From positions 1-45,873 of the forward strand of contig JABMNR010000022.1 of the NCBI GenBank assembly GCA_013203465.1: a stretch of DNA of 45,873 nucleotides, written 5' to 3'. The notes beneath the pieces are model-generated. The model was not told where the DNA came from. It saw nothing but the letters and a program-made list of their open reading frames with translations, and made no database searches. Source of the DNA: Alphaproteobacteria bacterium (GTDB taxonomy: Bacteria; Pseudomonadota; Alphaproteobacteria; Thalassobaculales; Thalassobaculaceae). Positions 1 through 8,385 of the stretch are shown one piece after another (the first letter of the stretch is position 1; each line of letters opens with the position of its first letter). Both the position numbers and the translations under genes were made by a program.

Positions 1-312
1 ATGCAACAGCGGTTGCAGATCGCCCGCAATCTGGTGACCAAACCGCGTCTGGTGTTCATGGACGAGCCGACCAGCGGCCTCGACGTCTCGGTCCAAGCCC
101 GCCTGCTGGATTTGATCCGGGGATTGGTCGGCACGCTCGGCATCGCCTGCGTCGTGGTGACCCACGATCTCGGCGTGGTGCGCCTGCTGTCGCACCGGTT
201 GATGGTGATGCGCGGCGGCCGGGTGGTGGAGCATGGGTTGACCGATCAGGTGCTTGACGACCCGCAACACCCCTACAGCCAACTCCTCGTCTCCTCGATC
301 CTGCCGGTGTGA
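1..312 (+). CDS. phnK: C-P lyase ABC-type ATP-binding protein PhnK, 3' part
   Basis: This is the C-terminal 103 residues of an ABC ATPase whose 5' end lies before the window. The visible part starts inside the ABC signature region (MQQRLQIARNL, normally preceded by SGG). It then has Walker B (VFMDEPTSGLDV, about residues 18-29) and the H-loop (VVTHDLGVV). PhnK binds the PhnGHIJ core that cleaves the carbon-phosphorus bond of ribose methylphosphonate; it is soluble and not a transporter subunit. The call rests on the end of the protein resembling Opp/Dpp-type ATPases, as PhnK does, and on phnL and phnM following directly. The first ATG in the window is internal, not the true start. Four bases separate its stop from phnL. 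Confidence 0.9.
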   Translation: MQQRLQIARNLVTKPRLVFMDEPTSGLDVSVQARLLDLIRGLVGTLGIACVVVTHDLGVVRLLSHRLMVMRGGRVVEHGLTDQVLDDPQHPYSQLLVSSILPV

Positions 313-316
313 CATC

Positions 317-1030
317 ATGAACCACGACGACGACAACCGCATGATCTCCGCCAAGGGCCTGGGCAAACGCTTTGTCCTGCACAACCAGGGCGGCGTCACC
401 ATCAATGTGTTCGATGGTCTCGATCTCGACGTCGGGCGCGGCGAGTGCCTGATCCTCACCGGCCCATCGGGTGCCGGGAAATCCAGCCTGCTGCGCTCGC
501 TCTACGCCAACTACAAGGCCCAGTCCGGCTCGGTCGGTATTCGTCACCGCGACACTTGGGTCGATCTGTGCGCGGCCGAGCCGTTCGAGGTCTTGGAGGT
601 ACGGCGCGACACCGTCGGCTATGTCAGCCAGTTCCTGCGGGTGATCCCGCGCGTGCCGACCATGGATCTGGTCACCGAGCCGTTGATCGCGCGCGGCGAG
701 GAAGCCGAAGCGGCGCGGGACAAGGCCGCGATCCTGCTGACCCGGCTGCGTATCCCCGAGGAACTGTGGGGCTTGCCACCCGCCACCTTCTCCGGCGGCG
801 AGCAGCAGCGGGTGAACATCGCCATGACCTTCGTGCAGGATTATCCGATCCTGCTGCTGGACGAACCCACCGCCTCGCTCGACCCGGATAACCGGCAGAC
901 CGTGGTCGAGCTGATCCGCGAGGCGCTCGATCGCGGGGCGGCGATCGTCGGCATTTTCCACGACGCCGACGTACGCGGCGCCGTCGGCACCCGTGAATAC
1001 CCGATGGAACGCCCGAGGAACGCGGCATGA
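317..1030 (+). CDS. phnL: C-P lyase system ATP-binding protein PhnL
   Basis: A 237-residue ABC ATPase, the usual PhnL length. Walker A is GPSGAGKS at residues 49-56, the signature FSGGEQQRV is near 158-166, and Walker B (ILLLDEPTASLD) follows near 177. PhnL is the second ATPase of the C-P lyase complex and is thought to dock on PhnK; its exact role in making ribose 1-methylphosphonate 5-triphosphate is not settled. The ATG at 317 lies four bases after the phnK stop. An ATG at 341 is an alternative start just before the conserved fold. The 3' end overlaps phnM by four bases (ATGA), which indicates translational coupling. Confidence 0.93.
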   Translation: MNHDDDNRMISAKGLGKRFVLHNQGGVTINVFDGLDLDVGRGECLILTGPSGAGKSSLLRSLYANYKAQSGSVGIRHRDTWVDLCAAEPFEVLEVRRDTVGYVSQFLRVIPRVPTMDLVTEPLIARGEEAEAARDKAAILLTRLRIPEELWGLPPATFSGGEQQRVNIAMTFVQDYPILLLDEPTASLDPDNRQTVVELIREALDRGAAIVGIFHDADVRGAVGTREYPMERPRNAA

Positions 1031-2172
1031 ACCTTACCGCCACCCTGACCAACGCGCGGCTGGTTTTGGCCGACGAGGTGGTCGTCGGCACCGTGCGGAT
1101 CGAGAATGGCCGCATCGCCGATGTCACACCCGGCGCCACCGGGATCACCGGCGCCGAGGATTTGGACGGTGACTATCTGATGCCGGGCCTGATCGAGCTG
1201 CACACCGACAATTTGGAGAAGCACGCCCAACCACGGCCGAAGGTGCGCTGGCCGACCTCCTCCGCCCTGCTTGCCCATGACGCGCAGGTGGTGGCCGCCG
1301 GCATCACCACGGTGCTGGACGCGATCGCGGTCGGCGGCACCTTGTCGGACGACATTCGCGAACATCTGATGCGCGAATCCTCCGAGGCGATCCATGCCTT
1401 CCGGGCCGATGGCCTGCTGCGCGCCGACCACCACCTGCACATGCGCTGCGAGGTGGCGAACCGCGACGTGTTGCGGCTGTTCGAGCCGTTCAAGAACGAT
1501 CCTCTGGTCCGGCTCGTCTCGCTGATGGACCACACACCGGGCCAGCGGCAGTTCGTCAATCTCGACAAGCTGCGGGTCTATTACAAGGGCAAGCACGGGA
1601 TCGACGAAGACGCTTTCCAGACGATGATCGTCGATCGCAAGGAGGCCCAGGGGCTCTATTCCGACAAGCACCGCCGCGCCCTCGCCGAGATGGCGCGCGC
1701 CGCCGGTCATGTCCTGGCCAGCCATGACGACGCGACCGAGGCGCATGTCGAGGAAGCGGTGGAACTGGGCCTGACCATCAGCGAATTTCCAACCACCATC
1801 GAGGCCGCCAAGGCGGCTCACACGCACGGCCTGCGCACCGTCATGGGCGGGCCGAACGTGGTGCGCGGCGGCTCCCACTCCGGCAATGTCTCGGCCGGTG
1901 AGTTGACCGAAGTTGGCGTGCTGGACGCCCTGTCGTCGGATTATGTGCCCTCCAGCCTGCTGCACGGCGCCTTGCTGCTGCACGACCAGCATGGCCTGTC
2001 CCTGCCAGCCGCTATCGCGACGGTGACCCGAAACCCGGCCGACATGATCGGCATGACCGATCGCGGCCGCATCGACGCCGACGCCCGCGCCGACCTGATC
2101 CGGGTGAAACGCCTGAACGACGGCGTGCCGGTGGTCCGCCGGGTATGGCGCGAAGGCATGCGCGTGCTCTGA
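1027..2172 (+). CDS. phnM: Alpha-D-ribose 1-methylphosphonate 5-triphosphate diphosphatase PhnM
   Basis: 381 residues, the normal length of this amidohydrolase-superfamily enzyme. PhnM removes diphosphate from ribose 1-methylphosphonate 5-triphosphate, giving the 5-phosphate that PhnJ cleaves. The metal-binding entry motif is LIELHTDNLEKH, near residues 57-68. Later family motifs are LRADHHLHMRCE, SLMDHTPGQRQF, LASHDDAT and ISEFPTT, together with the MGGPNVVRGGSHSGN segment typical of PhnM. It overlaps phnL at its start and the acetyltransferase gene at its end by four bases each, so it sits within one tightly coupled operon. Confidence 0.96.
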   Translation: MNLTATLTNARLVLADEVVVGTVRIENGRIADVTPGATGITGAEDLDGDYLMPGLIELHTDNLEKHAQPRPKVRWPTSSALLAHDAQVVAAGITTVLDAIAVGGTLSDDIREHLMRESSEAIHAFRADGLLRADHHLHMRCEVANRDVLRLFEPFKNDPLVRLVSLMDHTPGQRQFVNLDKLRVYYKGKHGIDEDAFQTMIVDRKEAQGLYSDKHRRALAEMARAAGHVLASHDDATEAHVEEAVELGLTISEFPTTIEAAKAAHTHGLRTVMGGPNVVRGGSHSGNVSAGELTEVGVLDALSSDYVPSSLLHGALLLHDQHGLSLPAAIATVTRNPADMIGMTDRGRIDADARADLIRVKRLNDGVPVVRRVWREGMRVL

Positions 2173-2798
2173 TGGCGGGCAAGCAGCTTCGTGCCGACGG
2201 GCCGTGGATTCACCCCGAGGCCAGGGTCGACGACAGCAGCTTCGGCGGCTGGACCGAGGTCGGCGCCCGCTGCAGCGTGGTCGAGACCACCATGGGCGAT
2301 TACAGCTACGTGGTGTCCGACTCGCAAATCATCTACGCCACCATCGGCAAGTTCGCCAACATCGCCTCCCACGTCCGGATCAACCCGGGCAACCACCCGA
2401 TCTGGCGCGCCTCGCTGCATCATTTCATGTACCGCGCCAACGATTATGGGTTGGGCGAACCCGAGGAGGGCTTCTTCGACTGGCGCCGCTCGACCCCGGT
2501 GAGCGTCGGCCACGATACCTGGATCGGCCACGGGGCGGTGATCATGCCCGGCGTCTCGATCGGCCACGGGGCGGTCATCGGCTCCTCCGCCGTGGTGACC
2601 AAGGACGTGCCGAACTACACCCTCGTCGTCGGCGTGCCCGGCGCGCCGCTGCGCCGCCGGGTGTCCGAGGCAACCGAGGAAAAACTGCTGCGCCTGGCCT
2701 GGTGGGATTGGCCGCACGACCTGTTGCGCGAGCGCATGGCCGATTTTCGCGCCCTCGACGCCGAGGCTTTCGCCGCCAAATACGATCCAAGCGGATAG
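2172..2798 (+). CDS. Phosphonate-cluster hexapeptide-repeat acetyltransferase
   Basis: 208 residues with the left-handed beta-helix repeats of the LbH/chloramphenicol-type acetyltransferase group. Repeats run from about residue 10 to 60 (VDDSSFGG, VGARCSVVET, MGDYSYVVSD, IYATIGKFANIA) and again from about 110 (VGHDTWIGHGAVIMPG, IGHGAVIGSSAVV). The inserted loop holds NHPIWRASLHHF, with the catalytic-type histidines. This family is common inside alphaproteobacterial phn operons. It may do the same job as the GNAT protein PhnO, acetylating aminoalkylphosphonates, but that is inference. The ATG at 2172 overlaps the phnM stop (ATGA). The phnN start follows six bases after its stop. Confidence 0.85.
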   Translation: MAGKQLRADGPWIHPEARVDDSSFGGWTEVGARCSVVETTMGDYSYVVSDSQIIYATIGKFANIASHVRINPGNHPIWRASLHHFMYRANDYGLGEPEEGFFDWRRSTPVSVGHDTWIGHGAVIMPGVSIGHGAVIGSSAVVTKDVPNYTLVVGVPGAPLRRRVSEATEEKLLRLAWWDWPHDLLRERMADFRALDAEAFAAKYDPSG

Positions 2799-2804
2799 AC
2801 CAGC

Positions 2805-3371
2805 ATGGCGCGCGGCACGCTGTTCCTGGTGGTCGGGCCGTCCGGGTCGGGCAAGGACACCTTGATCGACGCCGCGCGGGCGGCCTTGTCCGGCGATCCC
2901 ATGGTGGCGTTCCCGCGCCGCGAGATTACGCGCTCGGCCGAGGCCGGGGGCGAGGATCATATCGCGGTCGACGCCGACACCTTCGACGCCCGACAGGCCG
3001 CCGGAGCCTATGCCTTGTCCTGGACCGCCCACGGCCAAGGCTACGGCATCCCCGTGTCCATCGAGGACCAGTTGTCGTCGGGGCGCGGGGTCGTGGTCAA
3101 CGTCTCCCGGGGGGTGTTGGACACCGCGCGCCGACGGTTCAATCCGGTCCGTATTCTCAGCTTAGTGGTCCCGGAGGCGGTCTTGCGTGAGCGCTTGATC
3201 ACGCGCGGCCGTGAAACACCAGAGGCGGTCGACCAGCGCGTCGCCCGCGCCGGAGCGTTTACCGTCTCCGGCGACGACGTATCGGTGGTGATGAATGACG
3301 GTCCCCTGGAACAGACGATCGAGCGGTTTCTCGCCGCGCTTCGTGCTTGCACCGCCGGGGGAAGCCGTTAA
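2805..3371 (+). CDS. phnN: Ribose 1,5-bisphosphate phosphokinase PhnN
   Basis: 188 residues, guanylate-kinase-like P-loop fold. The P-loop GPSGSGKDT lies at residues 11-19. ITRSAEAGGEDH (about 44-55) fits the substrate-binding region, and the RETPEAVDQRV segment near 140 is characteristic of the family. PhnN phosphorylates ribose 1,5-bisphosphate to PRPP, closing the C-P lyase pathway. The gene is the last recognisable phn gene here. Twelve bases separate its stop from the following hydrolase gene, so the two may be co-transcribed. Confidence 0.93.
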   Translation: MARGTLFLVVGPSGSGKDTLIDAARAALSGDPMVAFPRREITRSAEAGGEDHIAVDADTFDARQAAGAYALSWTAHGQGYGIPVSIEDQLSSGRGVVVNVSRGVLDTARRRFNPVRILSLVVPEAVLRERLITRGRETPEAVDQRVARAGAFTVSGDDVSVVMNDGPLEQTIERFLAALRACTAGGSR

Positions 3372-3383
3372 GGTCCCGGCCCC

Positions 3384-4412
3384 ATGAAAAGCACAGTGGA
3401 TTACGTTCTCGGCGAGACCCTGCCCGAGCCCGGCACGGCGATCGAGGTGGCGAACGGCGTGCGGTGGATTCGCATGCCCCTGCCGTTCGCCCTCAACCAT
3501 GTGAACCTCTATCTGATCGACGACGACGAAGGCTGGGTGCTGATCGACACCGGCATCGCCACCGATCAGACCAAAGCGCTGTGGGAGCGCGTGCTGGAAA
3601 CCCAGCTCGACGGCAAACCGATCAGCCAGATCGTGGTGACCCACTTCCATCCCGACCATATGGGATGCGCCGGGTGGATGCTGGATCGCACCCCGGCACA
3701 GTTCTGGATGACCCGCTCGGAATGGCTGTCGGCGCGGGCGATCCGGCTCGACGACAGCGACGAGTTGTTGGACGGCATCGCCGCGTTCTACCGCCGTACC
3801 GGTTTGGGTGACGACACCGTTTTCGACCTGCGCGCCATGGGCAACACCTACCGCCGTCAGGTCTCGCCGATCCCGCTGATCTATCAGCGGATCGCCGCCG
3901 ACACCTGCCTGGAAATCGGCGGTCGGCGCTGGATGGCGGTGATCGGCGCCGGCCATTCGCCGGAGCACGCCTGCCTATACTGTCCGGAAGCCGGTCTGAT
4001 GATCGGCGGCGATTTCCTGCTGCCGCGGATCTCGCCGAACATCTCGGTCTGGTGGAACGAGCCGGACGGCAACCCGCTCAACGACTATCTGCGGTTTCTC
4101 GACCGCTTGGACGTGATCGCCGACGAGACCCTGATCCTGCCGTCGCATGATCGGCCGTTCCGTGGTGTGAAGCCCCGCGCCGTCGACCTGTCGACGCACC
4201 ACGACCAACGCTGCGACCTGGCTTTGGATATCTGCCGCAAGCCGGCGACCGCCGCCGAGGTGATGACGGCGATGTTCAAGCGCACGCTGGACACCCATCA
4301 GACCCGGTTCGCCATCGGTGAGGCGTTGGCGCATCTCAATTTCATGCTCGATCAAGGCCGGTTGGCGCGGCATCTGTCGAGCGACGGCGCCTGGCGTTTC
4401 GTCGCGGCTTGA
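3384..4412 (+). CDS. MBL-fold metallo-hydrolase
   Basis: 342 residues. The metallo-beta-lactamase signature THFHPDHMG lies near residues 87-95, with the preceding strand WVLIDTG near 53. A further metal histidine is in GAGHSPEHACLYC near 190, then GGDF near 212 and LPSHDRPF near 255. The C-terminal region is helical. This architecture is common in uncharacterised glyoxalase-II-like hydrolases. It follows phnN by 12 bases and may belong to the same transcript. PhnP, the phosphodiesterase of C-P lyase clusters, is also an MBL protein but is shorter and differs in motif spacing, so I do not call this PhnP. Substrate unknown. Confidence 0.85.
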   Translation: MKSTVDYVLGETLPEPGTAIEVANGVRWIRMPLPFALNHVNLYLIDDDEGWVLIDTGIATDQTKALWERVLETQLDGKPISQIVVTHFHPDHMGCAGWMLDRTPAQFWMTRSEWLSARAIRLDDSDELLDGIAAFYRRTGLGDDTVFDLRAMGNTYRRQVSPIPLIYQRIAADTCLEIGGRRWMAVIGAGHSPEHACLYCPEAGLMIGGDFLLPRISPNISVWWNEPDGNPLNDYLRFLDRLDVIADETLILPSHDRPFRGVKPRAVDLSTHHDQRCDLALDICRKPATAAEVMTAMFKRTLDTHQTRFAIGEALAHLNFMLDQGRLARHLSSDGAWRFVAA

Positions 4413-4422
4413 GGGCCTCGGG

Positions 4423-5451
4423 TCAGTCCTCGGCCGATCCGACCACGCCGCTGACCAGGTTCTCCCGATACAACGCCGCCTCGTCGAGCCAGGCTCTGGC
4501 GGGCTCGAACCGTTCGATCACCCGCGCGATCCGCTGTTCCAGAACGCGGCGCAACGCCTCGGCCTCGGCGACCGTAATCCGCTCGAACCGCAGCGCATCG
4601 CCCGGACGCAGCCGACCGAGGCGCGGCACGTCGGCGGAGATCACGGTGCCGAGCTTGGGATAGCCGCCGGTGGTCTGGTGATCGGCCAACAGCACGATCG
4701 GCCGGCCGTTGCCCGGCACCTGGATCGCCCCCGTCGCAATGCCGTCGGAAACGATGTCGTGCCCCCGCGCGTGCTCAAGCACCGGGCCGTCGAGCCGAAT
4801 GCCCATGCGGTCGGCCTCGCGTGACGCGGCGTAACCTTCGGCAAAAAACCTTTTGATCGAGGCCTCGGTGATGTAATCGTCCTGCGGTCCAAGCACGACC
4901 CGGAACGGCCCCACCTCGTCCAACCAAGACAGGTCGGCGCAGCGCCGCTCCTCACGCTCCGGCACGGTGTCGAGCGCCAGCGGAAGCGCGTCACCGCCGG
5001 CAACCGGGCGGCCGTCGACACCGCCGATGCGGGCCCGGGCGTAGGTTGATCGGCTGCCATAGACCGCCGGCACATCGATTCCGCCCTCAACCGCCAGATA
5101 GGCGACCCCGGTGTCGGACAGCCCGCCAATGCGAAACCGCTGGCCGCGTTCGAGCCGCGCGGACTCATACGCTGGAATGCGGGCCGGGCGATCCGCCAGC
5201 AACTCGATCGGCGCGGCCGTGCCGACCAGGGCGATGCGGATCGCCTCCGCCGTTACCTCCAACGTCGGCCCCATCACCCGCAGCTCCAACGCCGCCGCAT
5301 CCGGCGGATTGCCGACCAACGCGTTGGCGATGCGTAAGGCGACCGGGTCCAACGCGCCGGATGGCGGCACACCGAGGTTCTGGACGTGGGGCCGGCCAAG
5401 ATCCTGAACTGTGGGCGCGAAACCGGCGCTCATGACGCGAAGCCCGCTCAC
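4423..5451 (-). CDS. pxpC: 5-oxoprolinase subunit PxpC (biotin-dependent carboxyltransferase family)
   Basis: About 342 residues. The N-terminus (SAGFAPTVQDLGRPH, then GVPPSGALDPVALRIAN) is the hallmark of the KipA/PxpC family, as are EGGIDVPAVYGSRSTY near 125 and VLGPQDDYIT near 180. PxpC works with PxpB and PxpA in ATP-dependent opening of 5-oxoproline (pyroglutamate) to glutamate. The GTG at 5451 overlaps the pxpB stop (GTGA), which is why I chose it; an ATG at 5433 is an alternative. It ends ten bases from the convergent MBL hydrolase gene. Confidence 0.92.
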   Translation of the reverse strand: MSGLRVMSAGFAPTVQDLGRPHVQNLGVPPSGALDPVALRIANALVGNPPDAAALELRVMGPTLEVTAEAIRIALVGTAAPIELLADRPARIPAYESARLERGQRFRIGGLSDTGVAYLAVEGGIDVPAVYGSRSTYARARIGGVDGRPVAGGDALPLALDTVPEREERRCADLSWLDEVGPFRVVLGPQDDYITEASIKRFFAEGYAASREADRMGIRLDGPVLEHARGHDIVSDGIATGAIQVPGNGRPIVLLADHQTTGGYPKLGTVISADVPRLGRLRPGDALRFERITVAEAEALRRVLEQRIARVIERFEPARAWLDEAALYRENLVSGVVGSAED

Positions 5452-6197
5452 GATACCGCCACCTCGGGTTCGACGCCGGTTTCGCCAGCCGCAACCCGTG
5501 TCCACAACTCATCGTAGGCCGCTTGGCCGACCGGCTCGAACCGGATGCGATCACCGGCCGCCAGCAGGATAGGCACCGCGCGGCGCAGATCGAACAACTC
5601 GATCGGCGTGCGTCCCAGAATGTGCCAACCGCCCGGCGACTCACTTGGATAGACATTGGTGAGATTGGTGGCGATCGCCACCGATCCGGCCGGCACCCGT
5701 ACCCGCGGTTCGGCCCGGCGCGGCAGCTCAAGTTCCTTGGCCAGAATGCCGAGATAGGGCAATCCCGGCAGGAACCCCATCATGTAGACGTCGTAGGTCG
5801 TCTCGCTGTGCAACGCGATCACCCGATCGGGCGACAGCCCGGTGCGCTCCGCGACCTCGTCGAGATCGGGGCCGACCGCGCCACCGTACAGCGTCGGCAG
5901 ACGCCACAGCCGGCCACGCGACATGTCGCCCGGCGGATGGGAGAGGACATCGCGCAGCGCCGCTTGCAGTGCCTGCGCCGAGGTGACGAGCGGATCGTAG
6001 TGCACCATCAGCGAACGGAAGGTCGGCACCAGGTCGACGATGCCGTCGATCGCCGCCTCGCGCGCCGCGGCGGCCAACCGGGTCACACGGTGGTTGACCG
6101 CCGGATCGACGACATCACCGAACTCGACCACCAGCGCGGTATCGCCGGCGGCAAGAAAGCGTGGACTGACGGAGGCGGATTGGACCTCGGCGCCCAT
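5448..6197 (-). CDS. pxpB: 5-oxoprolinase subunit PxpB (KipI family)
   Basis: 249 residues from the ATG at 6197. The PxpB/KipI signature is present: FLAAGDTALVVEFGD at the N-terminus, VPTFRSLMVHYDP near 60, and the family motifs YDVYMMGFLPGLPYLG near 125 and SVAIATNLTNVYPSESPGGW near 163. It is the partner of PxpC in the oxoprolinase complex. In-frame codons upstream reach 6272, but they would run into the divergent pxpA promoter area, and the conserved fold begins shortly after 6197. The spacer to pxpA is 78 bases and must hold both promoters. Confidence 0.93.
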   Translation of the reverse strand: MGAEVQSASVSPRFLAAGDTALVVEFGDVVDPAVNHRVTRLAAAAREAAIDGIVDLVPTFRSLMVHYDPLVTSAQALQAALRDVLSHPPGDMSRGRLWRLPTLYGGAVGPDLDEVAERTGLSPDRVIALHSETTYDVYMMGFLPGLPYLGILAKELELPRRAEPRVRVPAGSVAIATNLTNVYPSESPGGWHILGRTPIELFDLRRAVPILLAAGDRIRFEPVGQAAYDELWTRVAAGETGVEPEVAVS

Positions 6198-6208
6198 GGA
6201 CCTGACCC

Positions 6209-6231
6209 TTGGCTGTGGTGTTAACTGCCAA
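6209..6231. promoter_or_regulatory. Inverted repeat in the pxpB/pxpA divergent spacer
   Basis: TTGGC at 6209-6213 and GCCAA at 6227-6231 form a five-base inverted repeat with a 13-base spacer that contains GTTAAC. It sits between the divergent start codons of pxpB (6197) and pxpA (6276), where a shared operator would be expected. The arms are short and the regulator is unknown, so this is only a candidate. Confidence 0.25.
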
Positions 6232-6275
6232 CCGTCCGCAATTCGGCGGCCGCATTTCCCTAGGATGGGCACGGC

Positions 6276-7052
6276 ATGACACGCAAGGTCAATCTCAACG
6301 CCGACATGGGCGAAGGCTTCGGCGCCTACGACATCGGCAACGATATCGGCATGTTGGAGATCATCAATTCAGCCAACGTGGCGTGCGGCTTTCACGCCGG
6401 TGATCCGAACGTGATGAGCAGGGTCTGCCGTGATGCCAAGGCCAAGGGCGTCTCGATCGGCGCCCATCCGGGGTTCAACGATCTCTGGGGCTTCGGGCGC
6501 CGTTCGATCACGATGCCGGTCGCGGATGTCGAAACCATGGTGATCTATCAGATCGGCGCGCTGCAGGCGATCGCCCGGGCTAACGGCACCACGGTCAGCC
6601 ATGTGAAGATTCACGGCGCGCTCAACAACATGGGAGCGGTCGATCCGGATCTGGCGTTGAGCCTCGCCCGCGCCGTCAAGGCGGCCGATCCGTCGCTGAT
6701 CTTCCTGGTGCCGACCGGCTCGGAACTGATCGCGGCGTCGGAGACACTCGGTTTGGCGTACGCCTCCGAGGTGTTCGCCGACCGCACCTATGACGACAAT
6801 GGCGATCTCACCCCGCGCAGCCAGCCCAACGCCATGATCCACGACCCAAAAGAGGCGGTGGACCGGGTTCTGCACATGATCGAGCACCAGGAAGTCATCT
6901 CCACCTCGGGCAAGGCCATCCCCGCCAAGGTCCATAGCATCTGCGTGCATGGCGACGAGCCGACGGCGGTCGCCGTGTCGACGGCGGTGCGCGACGGCAT
7001 CCGCGCCGCCGGGGTTGAGCTGGCCGCCCTGCCCGACATCGATCTGCGCTAG
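6276..7052 (+). CDS. pxpA: 5-oxoprolinase subunit PxpA (LamB/YcsF family)
   Basis: 258 residues, standard length. The N-terminal signature VNLNADMGEGFGAYDIGND is almost textbook, followed by NVACGFHAGDPNVM (about 33-46), IGAHPGFND near 63 and KIHGALNNMG near 112. The C-terminal SICVHGDEPTAV is also conserved. PxpA is the catalytic partner that with PxpBC converts 5-oxoproline to glutamate using ATP. It is divergent from pxpBC rather than in one operon with them. The start of the M24 hydrolase gene lies eight bases after its stop, so those two are very probably co-transcribed. Confidence 0.95.
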   Translation: MTRKVNLNADMGEGFGAYDIGNDIGMLEIINSANVACGFHAGDPNVMSRVCRDAKAKGVSIGAHPGFNDLWGFGRRSITMPVADVETMVIYQIGALQAIARANGTTVSHVKIHGALNNMGAVDPDLALSLARAVKAADPSLIFLVPTGSELIAASETLGLAYASEVFADRTYDDNGDLTPRSQPNAMIHDPKEAVDRVLHMIEHQEVISTSGKAIPAKVHSICVHGDEPTAVAVSTAVRDGIRAAGVELAALPDIDLR

Positions 7053-7060
7053 ACCCGAAC

Positions 7061-8236
7061 GTGAAACCCGCTTTTGCCAAGACCGAATACGACGCACGCC
7101 TGGCCAAGGCCAAGACCCGCATGGCCGATGCCGGGGTCGATGTGCTGGTCGTCACCGAACCGGCCAACATGGGCTGGCTCACCGGCTACGACGGCTGGTC
7201 GTTCTACACGCCGCAATGCTTGCTGGTGGCGCTGACGCTGGACCAGCCGGTGTTGATCGTGCGCGGCATGGACGCCAACGCCGGCAAGGTCACCACCTAT
7301 CTCGATCACGGCAACATCCTGGGATACCCGGACCATTACGTGCAGCAGCCCGACCGCCATCCGATGGATTGGGTGGCCCAGGAGATGGCACGGCGCAACA
7401 TCGCCACGGGTCGGGTCGGGCTGGAGATGGATAGCTACTATTTCTCGCCCATGGCCTACGAGCATCTGAAGGCCGGTCTGCCAAACGCGACCGCCGTGAA
7501 CGCCAACAGCCTGGTGAATTGGGCTCGCGTGGTGAAATCCCCGGCCGAGATCGCCTACATGCGCGAAGCGGCCCGGATCGTCGAGGCGACGATGGCCGTC
7601 GGCATCGAGCATGTCCGCCCCGGCACCCGCCAATGCGACGCGGTGGCGGCGATCTACCAGGCCCAGATCCGCGGCACCGATGGGGTCGGCGGCGACTATC
7701 CATCGCTGGTGCCGATGCTGCCGACCGGAGTCGGCGCCTCGACCCCGCATCTGACATGGTCGGACGAGGTGTTTCGCGAGGACGAGGCAACGATCCTGGA
7801 GCTGGCCGGCGTGCGGCGGCGCTACCATTGCCCGATGGCGCGTACGGTCTCGTTGGGCAAACCGCCGCAGAAATTGGCCGATGCGTCGGCCGTGATCTGC
7901 GACGGCATCGCCGCCGCGCTCGACGCCGCCAAGCCCGGCGCCACCTGCGAGGAGGTTGAGCGGGCGTGGCGCGGCGTGCTGGCGCGATCCGGGTTCGAAA
8001 AAGAAAGCCGGATCGGCTATTCGGTGGGGCTCAACTACCCACCCGATTGGGGCGAGCACACCATGAGCCTGCGCCCCGGCGACACCACGGTGATCAAGCC
8101 GAACATGACCTTTCACATGATCCCCGGCCTGATGCTCGACGATTGCGGCATTGAGATTTCCGAGTGTTTCCTGATCACCGAAACCGGCGCCGAATGCCTG
8201 TGCGATTTCCCCCGCCCGCTGGTGGTGAAGCAATAA
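7061..8236 (+). CDS. M24-fold hydrolase of the ectoine hydrolase (DoeA/EutD) type
   Basis: 391 residues from a GTG start. A creatinase-type N-terminal domain (to about 150) is followed by a pita-bread M24 domain. Where metal-dependent M24 peptidases have two Asp ligands (D.G...GY..D.TRT), this protein reads LELAGVRRRYHCPMART, so both ligands are replaced. The same pattern, together with WLTGYDGWSFY near 41, GYPDHYVQQ near 88 and GLNYPPDWGEHT near 325, is what I recall for DoeA/EutD, which opens the ring of ectoine. No doeB/eutE deacetylase gene is in view. The gene follows pxpA by eight bases, suggesting a substrate linked to cyclic amino-acid turnover. The exact substrate is inferred. Confidence 0.75.
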   Translation: MKPAFAKTEYDARLAKAKTRMADAGVDVLVVTEPANMGWLTGYDGWSFYTPQCLLVALTLDQPVLIVRGMDANAGKVTTYLDHGNILGYPDHYVQQPDRHPMDWVAQEMARRNIATGRVGLEMDSYYFSPMAYEHLKAGLPNATAVNANSLVNWARVVKSPAEIAYMREAARIVEATMAVGIEHVRPGTRQCDAVAAIYQAQIRGTDGVGGDYPSLVPMLPTGVGASTPHLTWSDEVFREDEATILELAGVRRRYHCPMARTVSLGKPPQKLADASAVICDGIAAALDAAKPGATCEEVERAWRGVLARSGFEKESRIGYSVGLNYPPDWGEHTMSLRPGDTTVIKPNMTFHMIPGLMLDDCGIEISECFLITETGAECLCDFPRPLVVKQ

Positions 8237-8385
8237 TGCGGGCGATTCTTGCATCGCAGAGCGGTTAGAAGGATGAAACGTGCTGCTGAGCGAGCCCCGC
8301 CTTTGGCTACCCTCACTCTTCGTACAACACCATCCGTTTCGGATAGTGCGGAGCCAATCCATCTCACACGGAGTCACATAACCCC

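Noticed and set aside
3384-4412. Reading the MBL hydrolase as PhnP
   Set aside because: It is about 90 residues longer than PhnP and its C-terminal half differs; the position behind phnN alone is not enough.
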